From an uncultured Oscillibacter sp. (GTDB taxonomy: Bacteria; Bacillota; Clostridia; Oscillospirales; Oscillospiraceae), in assembly GCA_910578935.1 (NCBI GenBank), contig CAJTSM010000009.1:62001-126000 (forward strand): DNA of 64,000 nucleotides, written 5' to 3'. The position numbers were made by a program, and so were the translations under genes. Positions 1-9,186 of the stretch are shown here, piece after piece (position 1 is the stretch's first letter; each line of letters starts with the position of its first letter). The notes beneath the pieces were generated by a model that made no database searches, was not told the origin of the DNA, and saw only the letters and a program-made list of their open reading frames with translations.

Positions 1-19
1 GCCGCTCTTTCAAAAGGCC

Positions 20-59
20 GGAAGTCCTCCGCCGTTTCCGGCGGAGGACTTCCTTTTTT
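20..59 (+). terminator. Intrinsic terminator
   Basis: A 14-bp perfect stem (20-33 with 40-53) is followed by six T residues, so it ends transcription on the plus strand of a gene lying left of the window. It also lies just beyond the 3' end of the minus-strand gene at 99-2186, although its U-tract is weaker in that direction. Confidence 0.8.
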
Positions 60-98
60 CTTGTCTTCTTATTCCCGCAGGGCCGGGCGCCCCGCCAA

Positions 99-2186
99 TT
101 ATTGGAAGGTCAGTTCAAACCGCGCCCCGGGATTCCCGGCAAAGACAATCAGACCGCCCTCCTCCAGCTTGACGGAGCTGCTGTCCCATAGAACAGAGGA
201 GGCCGCGACATTGCCCTTGGCGTCGTAAACCCAAAAACCGGCGTCCTTGGGGACCTGAACGGCCATGGTCTTTCCGGCGGCATTGTCCCCCACCTTGTAC
301 CAGCGGGCGTAGCCGTTGGGCTGGATCGTACAGGCGGCGGCGTTGTCCTTTCCGGTGGAGAGAACCGGAACCGCATTTAAGTCCATGCCCACCGTTCCGT
401 TGGAATAGTACATCCACAGCGCGCCTTTTTCATCCTTTCTCAGTTCCACGTCATAGCCGTCCCGCCCCGCGTTGCCGGGGACCTGGGCCACGTAGCTGGC
501 GTGGGTTTCGTCGTCGATCCGCAGATTCCCGATGTAGCCGGGGACGCTGTCCGTTTCCGGCGTGTCCTCCAGTTCCTTCAGCGCCGTGCCCAGGGCCAGG
601 TAGACCTGGGAGCTGTAGCGCTCGTTGGCGGGCAGGAAAACCGTCTTGCCCATCTGCTCCTCCCAGCTTGCCTGAAGAGCCGGGTCAATCGGATTTTCCG
701 GCAGCTTCATGGCCGCGTAGTTGGAGCCGGGCAGATAGCCCAGGCCGGAGAGGCCGGTAAACGTCCACTGATAGAGATAGGTCTGGCCGTTTTTCTCCTT
801 CACGATCCGCAGGGCGGAGGTTCCCCCCTCATCCCGGAAGGTTCCGTCATCGTGATAGTAAAAGCTCCGGTCCGGGACGCCGGGCATGTCGAGATACCCC
901 ATGGTCAGGGTGCCGTCTTCTTCCAGCTTTACCTCAAAAACCATCTGAGAGCCATAGTACCCGGCGCTGTCCAGCAATTCCTTGGGCAGGTCGGCCCGTT
1001 TGGCGGCGGGGAGCTTGAAGCGAATCTCGGAAACCTCCACATTCTTCTCCCGCAGCGCCGCTATCAGCATCTGAGAGGCGGCCATCTCATTATAGGTGGA
1101 CACGCCTCCGGCGCTGAGAACCGCCGCCGCCATCTTCTGTTCCGGAAGCACCACCAGCCCGGCGTGATAGTATCCGGTATCTCCCCCCTTTACCAGAGCG
1201 GTGATGCCATTCTGGGCAAAGGGATACCACTCCATGTGGTCCCAACCCAGGCCGAAGGCCAGGGCGGAGGGGTAATTCTCCTGAGGCCAGAGGCCCTTCG
1301 CGTACTCCGGGGCCGCCATGGCGTCCCGGGAGGCCTTTTTCAAAAGGGTTCCGTCCGTCAGGGCCCCGCCGAACACCGCCAGGTCCTCCGCCGTGGCATA
1401 GAGCCCTCCGGCCCCGACGACGCCCAGGCACTCCTTGGGGAGGGGAGCTTCCACACCCTGTCCATAAATCGCCGCCCGGCGGTTCTCAAAGCTGCCGTCG
1501 GGGGACCAGGTTTCCTCCAGTCCGGCGGGATCAAAGACCTTGGCGTGGAGATAATCCTCGAAGTTCATATCCGTCACCGCCTCCACGACCAGCTCCGCCA
1601 GGGTAAAACCGTCGTTGCAGTAAACGCTGTAAGCTCCGGGGTCCGCCTTAAGCCGCTGGGTGGAAAGCCGCTCCAGCAGCTGGCCTGTGGCCTGCCTGCT
1701 GGCGTCATTGAAGAGCAGGGCGCTGCTGAAAGAGGAGCCCATCAGCCCTGAGGAGTGGTTCAGCAGCATCCGGACGGTGATGTCCTTATAGCGGGGGTCC
1801 GCCATTTTGAACGCCGGCAGATATTTGACCACGGGCTGATCCAGATTCAGCTTTCCCGCCTCCGCCAGCTGCATGACGGCCACGGTGGTGAACATCTTGC
1901 TGACGGAACCGATGCAGTAGACGTCGCCCTCGCCCTCCTTGCGCGCGCCGTTTGTGTCCAGTTCCGCCTTGCGGGAACCGGAGGAGATGATCTCCCCGTC
2001 CTGCCACACGGCCCAGCTGGCCTGCGTGGCCTGGCCGTATTCCATTACGGAGGAAACGGCCTTCTCGGCGGTGATCTCCACCGTGGACCCCTTCGCTGCC
2101 TCCGCCGCCGAAGCGGGGACGGCAAGGCTCAGGCTTAGGACCAGGACCAGCGCCAAGGCTCGGATTGTTTGAATTTTTTGTTTCAT
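99..2186 (-). CDS. Exported serine hydrolase, class C beta-lactamase/PBP-like
   Basis: A 695-residue protein with a signal peptide (about residues 1-28, hydrophobic core then ASA-A). It has the three active-site motifs of the beta-lactamase/DD-peptidase superfamily: S94-V-S-K97 (SxxK nucleophile), Y189-C-N191 (YxN) and H341-A-G343 in the KTG/HxG position. The catalytic domain ends near residue 380. About 300 further residues look like the beta-rich C-terminal domains of esterase/ClbP-like relatives. Family members hydrolyse peptides, esters or beta-lactams; the substrate cannot be read here. The ATG is preceded by AAAGGAAACAG. It appears monocistronic. Assignment to the superfamily is secure, specific activity is not. 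Confidence 0.85.
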   Translation of the reverse strand: MKQKIQTIRALALVLVLSLSLAVPASAAEAAKGSTVEITAEKAVSSVMEYGQATQASWAVWQDGEIISSGSRKAELDTNGARKEGEGDVYCIGSVSKMFTTVAVMQLAEAGKLNLDQPVVKYLPAFKMADPRYKDITVRMLLNHSSGLMGSSFSSALLFNDASRQATGQLLERLSTQRLKADPGAYSVYCNDGFTLAELVVEAVTDMNFEDYLHAKVFDPAGLEETWSPDGSFENRRAAIYGQGVEAPLPKECLGVVGAGGLYATAEDLAVFGGALTDGTLLKKASRDAMAAPEYAKGLWPQENYPSALAFGLGWDHMEWYPFAQNGITALVKGGDTGYYHAGLVVLPEQKMAAAVLSAGGVSTYNEMAASQMLIAALREKNVEVSEIRFKLPAAKRADLPKELLDSAGYYGSQMVFEVKLEEDGTLTMGYLDMPGVPDRSFYYHDDGTFRDEGGTSALRIVKEKNGQTYLYQWTFTGLSGLGYLPGSNYAAMKLPENPIDPALQASWEEQMGKTVFLPANERYSSQVYLALGTALKELEDTPETDSVPGYIGNLRIDDETHASYVAQVPGNAGRDGYDVELRKDEKGALWMYYSNGTVGMDLNAVPVLSTGKDNAAACTIQPNGYARWYKVGDNAAGKTMAVQVPKDAGFWVYDAKGNVAASSVLWDSSSVKLEEGGLIVFAGNPGARFELTFQ

Positions 2187-2331
2187 GTTCTGTTTCCTTT
2201 CCCGCCCCGGGCGGCTGCCGGGGCGCTCTTGAGGGTTGCGCTTTCAGAATACACCTTCCATAGGGGGGAATGTCAAGGGGAAACCGGTAAATTTTCCGCA
2301 CCATTTGGACTTTTATGCCGGGGGGATGCCC

Positions 2332-2360
2332 TTGACGGAGGAGCGGAGACATGATATACT
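2332..2360 (+). promoter_or_regulatory. Sigma-A-type promoter of the ABC-F leader
   Basis: TTGACG (2332-2337), a 17-nt spacer, then TATACT (2355-2360). It lies about 310 bases upstream of the ABC-F start, which leaves room for a regulated leader. Confidence 0.75.
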
Positions 2361-2390
2361 TTTCCTGAACATACTGAAAGGGGTGGAAAT

Positions 2391-2411
2391 GTGAGACTGA
2401 CTTCCTGCTGA
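2391..2411 (+). CDS. Putative leader peptide MRLTSC of the ABC-F gene
   Basis: A GTG codon 7 nt after AAAGGGG opens a six-codon reading frame, MRLTSC, ending in TGA. It sits 30 bases after the promoter -10 and upstream of a hairpin with a U-rich tail. Short leader peptides that control ABC-F or erm genes by drug-dependent ribosome stalling are well known, and MRL occurs in the ErmDL arrest motif. This peptide lacks the second basic residue of that motif, so stalling is only a suggestion. An overlapping ATG-TGA start-stop pair at 2389-2394 uses the same ribosome site. Confidence 0.4.
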   Translation: MRLTSC

Positions 2412-2560
2412 ACGCCAAGTGACTTGGTTTCCGGCGCCGCTCAGGCGGGGCCGGGGCGGCCTTGCGCCGTCAAGCGGGAAAGCGCAGCTCACCTCCAGCC
2501 CTCGCGTCAGATACCGCCATGCCGCCCGTTTCCGGGGCGGCTTGCGCCGTGTTGGGACGG

Positions 2561-2594
2561 GCCGCGGGAGGCTTTCCTGCGGCTCTTATCTTTT
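2561..2594 (+). terminator. Possible attenuator hairpin upstream of the ABC-F gene
   Basis: GCCGCGGGA (2561-2569) pairs with TCCTGCGGC (2575-2583) with one mismatch and is followed by TCTTATCTTTT. Its place between leader peptide and structural gene fits transcription attenuation. The intervening leader (2412-2560) is GC-rich with a repeated CTTGCGCCGT (2461 and 2541 areas), which could supply an antiterminator. Confidence 0.45.
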
Positions 2595-2671
2595 ATCGTC
2601 AGCACAGTTGAAAAGAAGTGTTTTCTCCTTTTCGGCTGCGTTGGCTGTATCACGGCAAGGAGATGACGCGT

Positions 2672-4132
2672 ATGTCTATGATCCAGGCGGACGGCCTGAC
2701 CTTTTCCTATCCCGGCAGTCCCGACCCCGTGTTTCGGGACGCCTGTTTTCAAATCGACACCGGCTGGCGGCTGGGTCTCGTGGGCCGGAACGGCCGGGGA
2801 AAGACCACTCTGCTGCGGCTGCTGATGGGAGAATATCTCCATGAGGGGAATCTGATCTCCTCGGAACGCTTCGACTACTTCCCCAGCCCCGTCCCAGAAC
2901 CAGAGCGGCTGACGGCAGAGGTCTTGGAGGACCTCTGCCCGGAGGCGGAGGGCTGGCGCTTCCCTAAGGAGCTGTCCCTGCTGGGCGTGGAGGAGGAGGC
3001 CTTGTGGAGGCCCTTTTCCACCCTTTCCAATGGGGAACGGACTAAGGTGCTGCTGTCGGCGCTCTTTTTGCGGGAGGGGCGCTTCCCCCTCATTGACGAG
3101 CCCACCAACCACCTGGACGCCCAGGGGCGGGAACTGGTTTCCGCCTATCTCCGGCGGCAGCGGGGCTTTATCCTGGTGTCCCACGACCGCCGCTTCCTGG
3201 ACGGCTGCGTGGACCACATCCTGGCCCTGAACCGGGCGGACATCCAGGTCCAGGCTGGAAACTACAGCTCCTGGAAAGAGAACTTTGACCGGGTCCAGCA
3301 GTTTGAGGAGGCCAAAAACGAGCGCCTCCGGAAGGACATCCGCCGCCTCCAGAGCGCGGCCCGGCGAACTTCCGCCTGGTCCGACCGGGTGGAGGCGTCC
3401 AAAATCGGAGCCTATGACAAAGGCTTCGTGGGCCACAAGTCCGCCAAGATGATGAAACGGGCCAAGGCCCTGGAGGCCCGGCAGGAAAAGGCCCTGGAGG
3501 AAAAGCAGGGGCTTTTAAAAAACCGGGAGACGGCGGAGGCGCTGAAGCTCAGCCCCCTGGCCCACCACGCCAGGCGGCTGGTCTCCTGCTCGGAGCTAAG
3601 CTTGTGGTATGGAGACCGGCGGGTCTGCGGACCCCTGGCCTTTTCCCTGGAGCAGGGGGAGCGCGTGGCCCTGGAGGGCCGGAACGGCAGCGGGAAGAGC
3701 AGTCTATTAAAGCTGCTGACCGGGCAAAACATCCGGCACGACGGAACGCTGGCTCTGGCCCCGGGACTGAAAATCTCCTATGTGCCCCAGGACACCTCTT
3801 TCCTCCGGGGCACCCTGGGGGACTTCATCCTGGAGCGGGGTATCGAGGAAAGCCTGTTCAAGGCGATCTTACGGAAGCTGGGCTTTGACCGGGAGCAATT
3901 TGACCGCCTCCTGGAGGACTACTCCGGCGGGCAGAAGAAAAAGGCTCTCATCGCCGCCAGCCTCTGTGAGCGGGCCCACCTGTACGTGTGGGACGAGCCG
4001 CTGAATTTCATCGACATCGACTCCCGGCTCCAGATTGAGGAGCTGCTGCGGGCCTTCGCCCCCACGATGATCTTCGTGGAGCACGACCGGGCCTTTCAGG
4101 AAGCTGTAGCCACGGAGACGGTTCTATTATAA
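2672..4132 (+). CDS. ABC-F ribosomal protection protein, Lsa-type
   Basis: A 486-residue soluble protein with two ABC ATPase domains and no membrane segments. The first Walker A is GRNGRGKT with signature LSNGE; the second is GRNGSGKS with signature YSGGQ. A charged linker lies between them at about residues 200-310. The opening (MSMIQ, LTFSYPGS, FQIDT, GRNGRGKTT) closely resembles the Lsa family, whose members dislodge lincosamides, pleuromutilins and streptogramin A from the ribosome. The start was chosen because AAGGAG (2657-2662) is 9 nt upstream; the ATG at 2663 is too close. Leader peptide and attenuator upstream support drug-induced expression. Resistance spectrum is inferred from the family only. 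Confidence 0.85.
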   Translation: MSMIQADGLTFSYPGSPDPVFRDACFQIDTGWRLGLVGRNGRGKTTLLRLLMGEYLHEGNLISSERFDYFPSPVPEPERLTAEVLEDLCPEAEGWRFPKELSLLGVEEEALWRPFSTLSNGERTKVLLSALFLREGRFPLIDEPTNHLDAQGRELVSAYLRRQRGFILVSHDRRFLDGCVDHILALNRADIQVQAGNYSSWKENFDRVQQFEEAKNERLRKDIRRLQSAARRTSAWSDRVEASKIGAYDKGFVGHKSAKMMKRAKALEARQEKALEEKQGLLKNRETAEALKLSPLAHHARRLVSCSELSLWYGDRRVCGPLAFSLEQGERVALEGRNGSGKSSLLKLLTGQNIRHDGTLALAPGLKISYVPQDTSFLRGTLGDFILERGIEESLFKAILRKLGFDREQFDRLLEDYSGGQKKKALIAASLCERAHLYVWDEPLNFIDIDSRLQIEELLRAFAPTMIFVEHDRAFQEAVATETVLL

Positions 4133-4138
4133 TTATAG

Positions 4139-4187
4139 AAAAGGGCCCTGGAAGCCCTCCCCCGGGAGGGGCCTCCAGGGCCCTTTT
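4139..4187. terminator. Bidirectional terminator
   Basis: A 14-bp perfect stem, AAAAGGGCCCTGGA (4139-4152) with its complement (4174-4187), encloses a second hairpin. A-tract and T-tract flanks let it serve both the ABC-F gene and the convergent small gene, whose stop begins at 4187. Confidence 0.8.
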
Positions 4188-4459
4188 CAGATCAGCGCCA
4201 CGATGAGCCACAGCAGGCCGATGGCCGCCGCTCCCGTGAGGGTGTAGACCGCCGGGCTCAAATCCCGCCAGGCACGGCTGAACCTTCCGTGGTCTCCCCC
4301 GGCGTAGTTCCGGGCCACCCGGCGGGCCTCCTCCACCAGCTCCCGGGAGGTGACCCCCTCCCCGGCGGCGTCGTTCCGCACAATAAAGATTGCCTGCTCG
4401 AAAAACCGCTGGTCCGGGGAGTCCACCACGACCACCCTTCTGGAAATGCCTTTCACCAT
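4187..4459 (-). CDS. Small membrane-anchored protein, unknown function
   Basis: A 90-residue protein, unrecognised beyond being of a type seen in Oscillospiraceae. About 60 polar residues (MVKGISRRVVVVDSPD then FEQAIFIVRND, likely beta-alpha) are followed by one C-terminal transmembrane helix (about residues 70-90, ending GLLWLIVALI). It would be tail-anchored with the N-terminus inside. The start follows AGGAGG by about 12 nt; an upstream in-frame ATG has no ribosome site. It lies between the ABC-F terminator and the arg operon terminator and appears to be transcribed alone. Confidence 0.6.
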   Translation of the reverse strand: MVKGISRRVVVVDSPDQRFFEQAIFIVRNDAAGEGVTSRELVEEARRVARNYAGGDHGRFSRAWRDLSPAVYTLTGAAAIGLLWLIVALI

Positions 4460-4584
4460 TTTGTACGTATGCCTCCTGCAAGTTATCGCCGGCACAGTGG
4501 AACAGAAACCGTTCCTTCTTTTCCACTGCGCCGTCCATCCTACTTCCAGTTTTCCAGCGCCGGGGGAAAATTATACCTGGAACG

Positions 4585-4619
4585 TAAAAAAGAGGAGAGG
4601 CGTTTTTCCGCCTCTCCTC
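4585..4619 (-). terminator. Terminator of the arginine operon
   Basis: GAGGAGAGGC pairs with GCCTCTCCTC (4592-4601 with 4610-4619), and a U-rich tract follows on the minus strand. It lies just past the argF stop. Confidence 0.8.
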
Positions 4620-4624
4620 GGTTC

Positions 4625-5608
4625 TCACTTCATCAGCTCGTACATGACCGCCTTGATGGTGTGCATCCGGTTTTCCGCCTCGTCAAAGACGATGGAACGG
4701 GAGGACTCGAATACCTCGTCCGTCACCTCCATGGCCTCCCGGCCAAAGCGCTCGCCCATCTCTTTGCCCACCTTGGTCTTGTGATCGTGATAAGCGGGAA
4801 GGCAGTGCATGAACCGGCACTGGGGACCCGCCGCGTCCAGCAGGGCCCTGGTAACCTGATAGGGGCCCAGGGCGGCGATCCGCTCGGCCCAAACCTCCGC
4901 AGGTTCGCCCATGGAAACCCACACGTCGGTGTAGAGCACGTCCGCGCCCCGCGCCGCCTCCTGCGGGTTCTCGATGAACTCCAGGGATGCGCCGGTTTCC
5001 TTGGCAATGACCTGGCAAGTCTCCACCAGAGCCGGGTCCGGCATATAGGACTTCGGGGCGCAGGCCACAAAGCGCATTCCCATCTTGGCGCAGCCCACCA
5101 TAAGGGAGTTCCCCATATTAAACCGGGCGTCCCCCAGGTAGACCAGCTTCACGCCCCGGAGCTTCCCAAAGTGCTCCCGGATGGTCAGGAAATCCGCCAG
5201 GATCTGGGTGGGGTGAAACTCGTCGGTGAGGCCGTTGAACACGGGGACCCCGGCGCAGGCCGCCAGCTCCTCCACAATGGCCTGTCCGAAACCCCGGTAC
5301 TCAATGCCGTCGTACATGCGGCCCAGCACCCGGGCCGTGTCGGCGATGGACTCCTTCACACCGATCTGGGAGCCGGTGGGGCCAAGATAGGTGCTGCCCA
5401 TGCCCAAGTCCTGGGCGGCCACCTCAAAGGCGCAGCGGGTCCGGGTGGAGGTCTTCTCAAAGATCAGGGCCACGTTCTTCCCCTCCAGGTATCTGTGGGG
5501 GACGCCTGCCTTTTTCTTGGCCTTCAGGTCCGCCGCCGTGTCCAGGAACTGCCCGATCTCTGCCGGGGTAAAGTCCAGCAGCTTTAAAAAATGCTTGTGG
5601 TTTTCCAT
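4625..5608 (-). CDS. argF: Ornithine carbamoyltransferase
   Basis: A 327-residue enzyme that joins ornithine and carbamoyl phosphate to give citrulline. It shows the carbamoyl-phosphate loop STRTR, followed by the CAFEV segment, and the ornithine-loop motif MHCLPA. Length is typical of the family. It is the last gene of the arg operon, 82 bases after argD. The chosen ATG has AGAGG 8-10 nt upstream and begins [13 protein letters not shown]; an upstream start would add a poorly conserved extension. The anabolic role is inferred from the complete pathway around it. Confidence 0.93.
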   Translation of the reverse strand: MENHKHFLKLLDFTPAEIGQFLDTAADLKAKKKAGVPHRYLEGKNVALIFEKTSTRTRCAFEVAAQDLGMGSTYLGPTGSQIGVKESIADTARVLGRMYDGIEYRGFGQAIVEELAACAGVPVFNGLTDEFHPTQILADFLTIREHFGKLRGVKLVYLGDARFNMGNSLMVGCAKMGMRFVACAPKSYMPDPALVETCQVIAKETGASLEFIENPQEAARGADVLYTDVWVSMGEPAEVWAERIAALGPYQVTRALLDAAGPQCRFMHCLPAYHDHKTKVGKEMGERFGREAMEVTDEVFESSRSIVFDEAENRMHTIKAVMYELMK

Positions 5609-5690
5609 AGGTGACGCCTCTCTTTCATTTCGTTCCAAAATGGGAAAACGGGCCGCCCAGGGGGGCGGCCCCTACAATTTCCTTTCCCTT

Positions 5691-6869
5691 TTAGGACAGG
5701 ACCTTCTTCATGATGGCCAGGCCCTTGTCCATCTCCTCCTTGGTAATAACCAGGGGCGGCAGCAGCCGCATTCCCGGCCCGGCGGTGAGAATCAGCAGGC
5801 CGTTTTCAATCAACTCGTTCGCGATATCTTTGTTGGTCCAGCCCTCCCGGACCTCGACGCCGATCATCAGCCCCAGGCCCCTCGTCTGCCCGAAGCAGGG
5901 CAGGTCCAGCGCCTCTATGCCCTTGCGGAGGTAATCCCCTTTTTCCTGAACCTCTTTCAAAAATGCGTCGCTGAGGATCTCCTGGACCACCAGGCCCGCG
6001 GCGGCGCAGACGGGATTGGCGCCAAAGGTGGTGGCGTGCATGCCCGGTCCCAGCACGTTCCTGCACCTCTCGTTGGCCATAATGCCGCTCATGGGCAAGC
6101 CCCCGGCAATCCCTTTGGCAAAGCTCACCACGTCGGGAAGAAGATCATACTGCTGGAAAGCAAACAGCGTACCCGTCCGGCCCACGCCGGTCTGGACCTC
6201 GTCCACCAGGAGCAGCCAGTCCTTCTCGGCGCAGAGGGCCTCCAGGGCCTTCACATAGCCCTGATCCAGGGGCAGCACGCCGCCCTCTCCCTGGACCAGT
6301 TCCACCATGACGGCGCACACGTCCCCCTGGTCCTGGGCCTTGAGATCTTCCAGGTCATTGGCGGCGGCGTAGCGGAACCCCTCGGTAAAGGGGAAGAAGT
6401 AGTTGTGAAACACGTCCTGGCCCGTGGCCTTCAGCGTGGTGATGGTCCGGCCGTGGAAGGAGTTTTTCAATGTGACAATGGTGCTGCGGCCCTGGCCGTA
6501 CTTATCAAAGCTGTACTTTCTCGCCAGCTTAATCATGCCCTCGTTGGCCTCGCCGCCGCCGTTGGCGAAAAAGACGGCGCTCTCCCCGGTGCGCTTGCAG
6601 AGAATCTCCGCCAGCTTCGCCGGGGGCTCCGTATAGAAGAGATTGGAGGTATGGCCCAGCTTTTTGGCTTGGGCCGCGGCAGCTTCCGCCCAGGGCTGAT
6701 GGCCATAGCCCAGGGCCATGACGCCGATCCCGCTGGTGAAGTCGATGTACTCCCGGCCCTCGGGGTCATAGAGCGTAGCGCCCTCCCCGTGGTCCAGGGC
6801 CACGGGAAAGCGGCCGTAGGTGTTCATGATATACTGCCCGGTCAGATTTTTGATGCCCTCGGAAGTCAT
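5691..6869 (-). CDS. argD: Acetylornithine aminotransferase
   Basis: A 392-residue class-III PLP aminotransferase that makes N-acetylornithine from the semialdehyde. The PLP lysine lies in SFAKGIAGGLP, with LLLVDEVQTGVGRTG upstream binding the cofactor. The start ATG overlaps the argB stop (ATGA at 6866-6869), so translation is probably coupled. The same frame stays open far upstream in GC-rich sequence, but that stretch is antisense-like noise inside argB. A GC-rich hairpin (about 5650-5675) separates it from argF. Confidence 0.93.
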   Translation of the reverse strand: MTSEGIKNLTGQYIMNTYGRFPVALDHGEGATLYDPEGREYIDFTSGIGVMALGYGHQPWAEAAAAQAKKLGHTSNLFYTEPPAKLAEILCKRTGESAVFFANGGGEANEGMIKLARKYSFDKYGQGRSTIVTLKNSFHGRTITTLKATGQDVFHNYFFPFTEGFRYAAANDLEDLKAQDQGDVCAVMVELVQGEGGVLPLDQGYVKALEALCAEKDWLLLVDEVQTGVGRTGTLFAFQQYDLLPDVVSFAKGIAGGLPMSGIMANERCRNVLGPGMHATTFGANPVCAAAGLVVQEILSDAFLKEVQEKGDYLRKGIEALDLPCFGQTRGLGLMIGVEVREGWTNKDIANELIENGLLILTAGPGMRLLPPLVITKEEMDKGLAIMKKVLS

Positions 6870-7732
6870 AGGGTTTCCTCCTTTTTCATCATGGTGCCGA
6901 TGCCCTCGTCGGAGAGCAGCTCGATGAGGATGGAATGGGGAATGCGGCCGTCCAGAATATGGACCCGCTCCACGCCGCCGTGGATGGCGTCCACGCAGCA
7001 CTGCATCTTGGGAATCATGCCCCCGGAGATAATTCCCTCCTCCACCAGGGCCGGGACCTCCCGGGTGCGGACCACGTGGATCAAGGTGCTCTCGTCCTTG
7101 GGGTCCCGGAGGAGTCCCCGGACGTCGGTGAGCAGGATCAGCTTTTCCGCTCCCAGAGCCTCCGCCAGTCTTGCGGCGGCGGTGTCCGCGTTGATGTTGT
7201 AGGCCGTGTCCGCGTCCACTCCCTGGGCCACGGTGGACACGATGGGGATGTACCCGTTCTCCAGGGCGCTTTTCACCGGCTCCGGGTTCACGCCGGTGAT
7301 CCGGCCCACCAGGCCGTATTTCTCGTCCAGCTGTTCCGCCTGGAACAGCTGCCCGTCCATGCCGCAAAGGCCCACGGCCCGGCCCCCCAGGCGGTTCAGC
7401 TGGGCCACCAGGTCCTTGTTGACCTTGCCGCACAGCACCGCCTGGACGATGTCCATGGTGGTCACGTCGGTGTACCGCAGGCCGTCCACAAATTTGGACT
7501 CGTGGCCGATCATCTTCAGCATGGCGGAGATCTCCGGCCCGCCGCCGTGGACGGCCACCACACGGATGCCCACCAGATTCAGCAGGATGATGTCGCTCAT
7601 CACCGCCTGGCGCAGGGCGTCCGAAACCATGGCGTTGCCGCCGTATTTGACCACGATGGTCTTGCCGGTGAATTTCTGGATGTAGGGCAGGGCCTCGATC
7701 AGAGTCTGGGCCTGCTGTTCATGGGAAGACAT
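6866..7732 (-). CDS. argB: Acetylglutamate kinase
   Basis: A 288-residue amino-acid kinase that phosphorylates N-acetylglutamate. The nucleotide/substrate loops KYGGNAM (near residue 30) and VHGGGPE (near residue 65) are intact, as are the C-terminal SGGMIPKM segment and ADTAAARLA. ArgB of linear and cyclic pathways looks alike; the presence of argJ implies the cyclic route, in which ArgB is usually the arginine-inhibited step. It overlaps argD and is separated from argJ by about 210 bases of stacked hairpins. Confidence 0.94.
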   Translation of the reverse strand: MSSHEQQAQTLIEALPYIQKFTGKTIVVKYGGNAMVSDALRQAVMSDIILLNLVGIRVVAVHGGGPEISAMLKMIGHESKFVDGLRYTDVTTMDIVQAVLCGKVNKDLVAQLNRLGGRAVGLCGMDGQLFQAEQLDEKYGLVGRITGVNPEPVKSALENGYIPIVSTVAQGVDADTAYNINADTAAARLAEALGAEKLILLTDVRGLLRDPKDESTLIHVVRTREVPALVEEGIISGGMIPKMQCCVDAIHGGVERVHILDGRIPHSILIELLSDEGIGTMMKKEETL

Positions 7733-7942
7733 GGCGTTTCACTCCTTAAAGAGGGGACTCCGTCCCCCCTTTAGATTTCCCCCTCCAGTGACGTCGGTCA
7801 CTGGAGCCGCCGCCCTAGGCGGCTGGAGTCTTGGTATTTTCCTGACGCGCATGTCGTCAGGAAAATGATCCAATTTTAGTTCTCCGCCTCCAGCGGAAAA
7901 ACCAAGGGGCGCCGCCCCTTTGGAATCCCCGCGTGGCAGGTT
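7733..7942 (-). repeat. Intercistronic hairpin cluster between argJ and argB
   Basis: No gene is seen here. Three perfect stems lie in a row: CTCCAGTGAC/GTCACTGGAG (7783-7806), ATTTTCCTGAC/GTCAGGAAAAT (7836-7866) and AAGGGGC/GCCCCTT (7904-7920). There is also a GCCGCC/GGCGGC pair between them. None has a strong U-tract, so RNA stability or processing is as likely as termination. Confidence 0.6.
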
Positions 7943-9169
7943 TTATGTTCTGTAATCTCCGTTGATTTTGATATAGTCATAGGTGATGTCGCAGCCCCAG
8001 CAGGTGCAGGAGGCCTCTCCCTCGCCCATGGCGATGTTGATCTCCACATCGTGCTCCGTCAGGATCTTCTTGGCCAACTCTTCGTCAAAGTCCAGTCCCC
8101 GTCCCTTGGCGCAGACCTGAATTTCCCCGGCGGCGCTGGCAAAGTGGACGGACACCCGCTCCGGGTCGAAATCCTCCCCGGAGTAGCCCATGGCGCACAG
8201 CACCCGGCCCCAGTTGGCGTCCGCGCCAAAAATCGCCGCCTTGGTCAGCGTGGAGGAGATGACGGACTTGGAGATGGTTTCGGCGCTCTTTTCGCTCTTC
8301 GCCCCCGCCACATGGCAGGTGATGAGGTGCCGGGCCCCCTCGCCGTCGGAGGCCATCTTCTTGGCAAGCTCCGTGCAGAGGACCCTCAGCGCCTCTAAAA
8401 ACGCGTCGTAGTCCGCCCCCCTGGCGGTGATGGGCTCATTGCCCGCCAAGCCGTTGGCCAGGACGCAGCAGGTGTCGTTCGTAGAGGTGTCCCCGTCCAC
8501 GCTGATGCGGTTGAAGCTGACGTTCACCGTCTCCAGCAGGGCAGCTTTTATCATCTCAGGGGAGATGGCGCAGTCCGTGGTGAGGAAGCAGAGCATGGTC
8601 CCCATGTTGGGGTGGATCATGCCGCTGCCCTTCGCCACGCCGCCCAGGCGGACGGTCCTGCCGCCCAAGACGGTTTCCACCGCCGCCTCCTTTTTCACCG
8701 TGTCGGTGGTCATGATGGCGTGGCCCGCCGCGTCGCTGGCCTCCGCCGAGCGCTCCAAAGCGGCGCAGAGGGCCGGGACGGCGGCCTCGACGGCCTCCAC
8801 ATGGATTCGCTGGCCGATGACGCCGGTGGAAGACACCAGCACGTCCTCCGGCTTGCAGCCGATGGCCGCGGCCACGGCGGCGCACATACGCTCCGCGTTT
8901 TCCTCTCCCTGGGGGGCGCAGGCGTTGGCATTTCCGCTGTTGGCGATAATTGCCCGGGCCTTTCCGTCCGCCAGATGTTGAAGGTCCACCCGGATGGGGG
9001 CGGCCTTGACTACATTTTTTGTAAACACCGCCGCCGCCGAGCAGTCCGTATCCGAGACGATCAGGGCTACGTCCTTTTTCCATTCCGCGTGGGTCTTGAC
9101 CCCCGCGTGGACCCCCGCCGCCCGGAAGCCCTGGGCGGCGCAGACGCCGCCGTCAATAAATTTCAGCAT
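7943..9169 (-). CDS. argJ: Bifunctional ornithine acetyltransferase / N-acetylglutamate synthase
   Basis: A 408-residue ArgJ, which recycles the acetyl group from acetylornithine to glutamate. The self-cleavage region reads GGVAKGSGMIHPNMGTML. The family normally cleaves before the threonine of MATML; here the preceding residue is Gly rather than Ala, and the nucleophile Thr is kept. The start (MLKFIDGGVCAAQGF) follows GGGAG by 8 nt and lies 17 bases after argC. Whether it is mono- or bifunctional cannot be read from sequence. Confidence 0.93.
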   Translation of the reverse strand: MLKFIDGGVCAAQGFRAAGVHAGVKTHAEWKKDVALIVSDTDCSAAAVFTKNVVKAAPIRVDLQHLADGKARAIIANSGNANACAPQGEENAERMCAAVAAAIGCKPEDVLVSSTGVIGQRIHVEAVEAAVPALCAALERSAEASDAAGHAIMTTDTVKKEAAVETVLGGRTVRLGGVAKGSGMIHPNMGTMLCFLTTDCAISPEMIKAALLETVNVSFNRISVDGDTSTNDTCCVLANGLAGNEPITARGADYDAFLEALRVLCTELAKKMASDGEGARHLITCHVAGAKSEKSAETISKSVISSTLTKAAIFGADANWGRVLCAMGYSGEDFDPERVSVHFASAAGEIQVCAKGRGLDFDEELAKKILTEHDVEINIAMGEGEASCTCWGCDITYDYIKINGDYRT

Positions 9170-9186
9170 ATGGATTTCTCCCGTCC

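Noticed and set aside
501..1751. Long plus-strand frame (416 codons) opposite the serine hydrolase
   Set aside because: Antisense frame in GC-rich coding DNA, rich in Gly/Arg/His/Pro with no family motif; the minus-strand gene has catalytic motifs and a signal peptide.
4289..5587. 432-codon plus-strand frame opposite argF
   Set aside because: Antisense to a certain enzyme gene, no ribosome site or domain.
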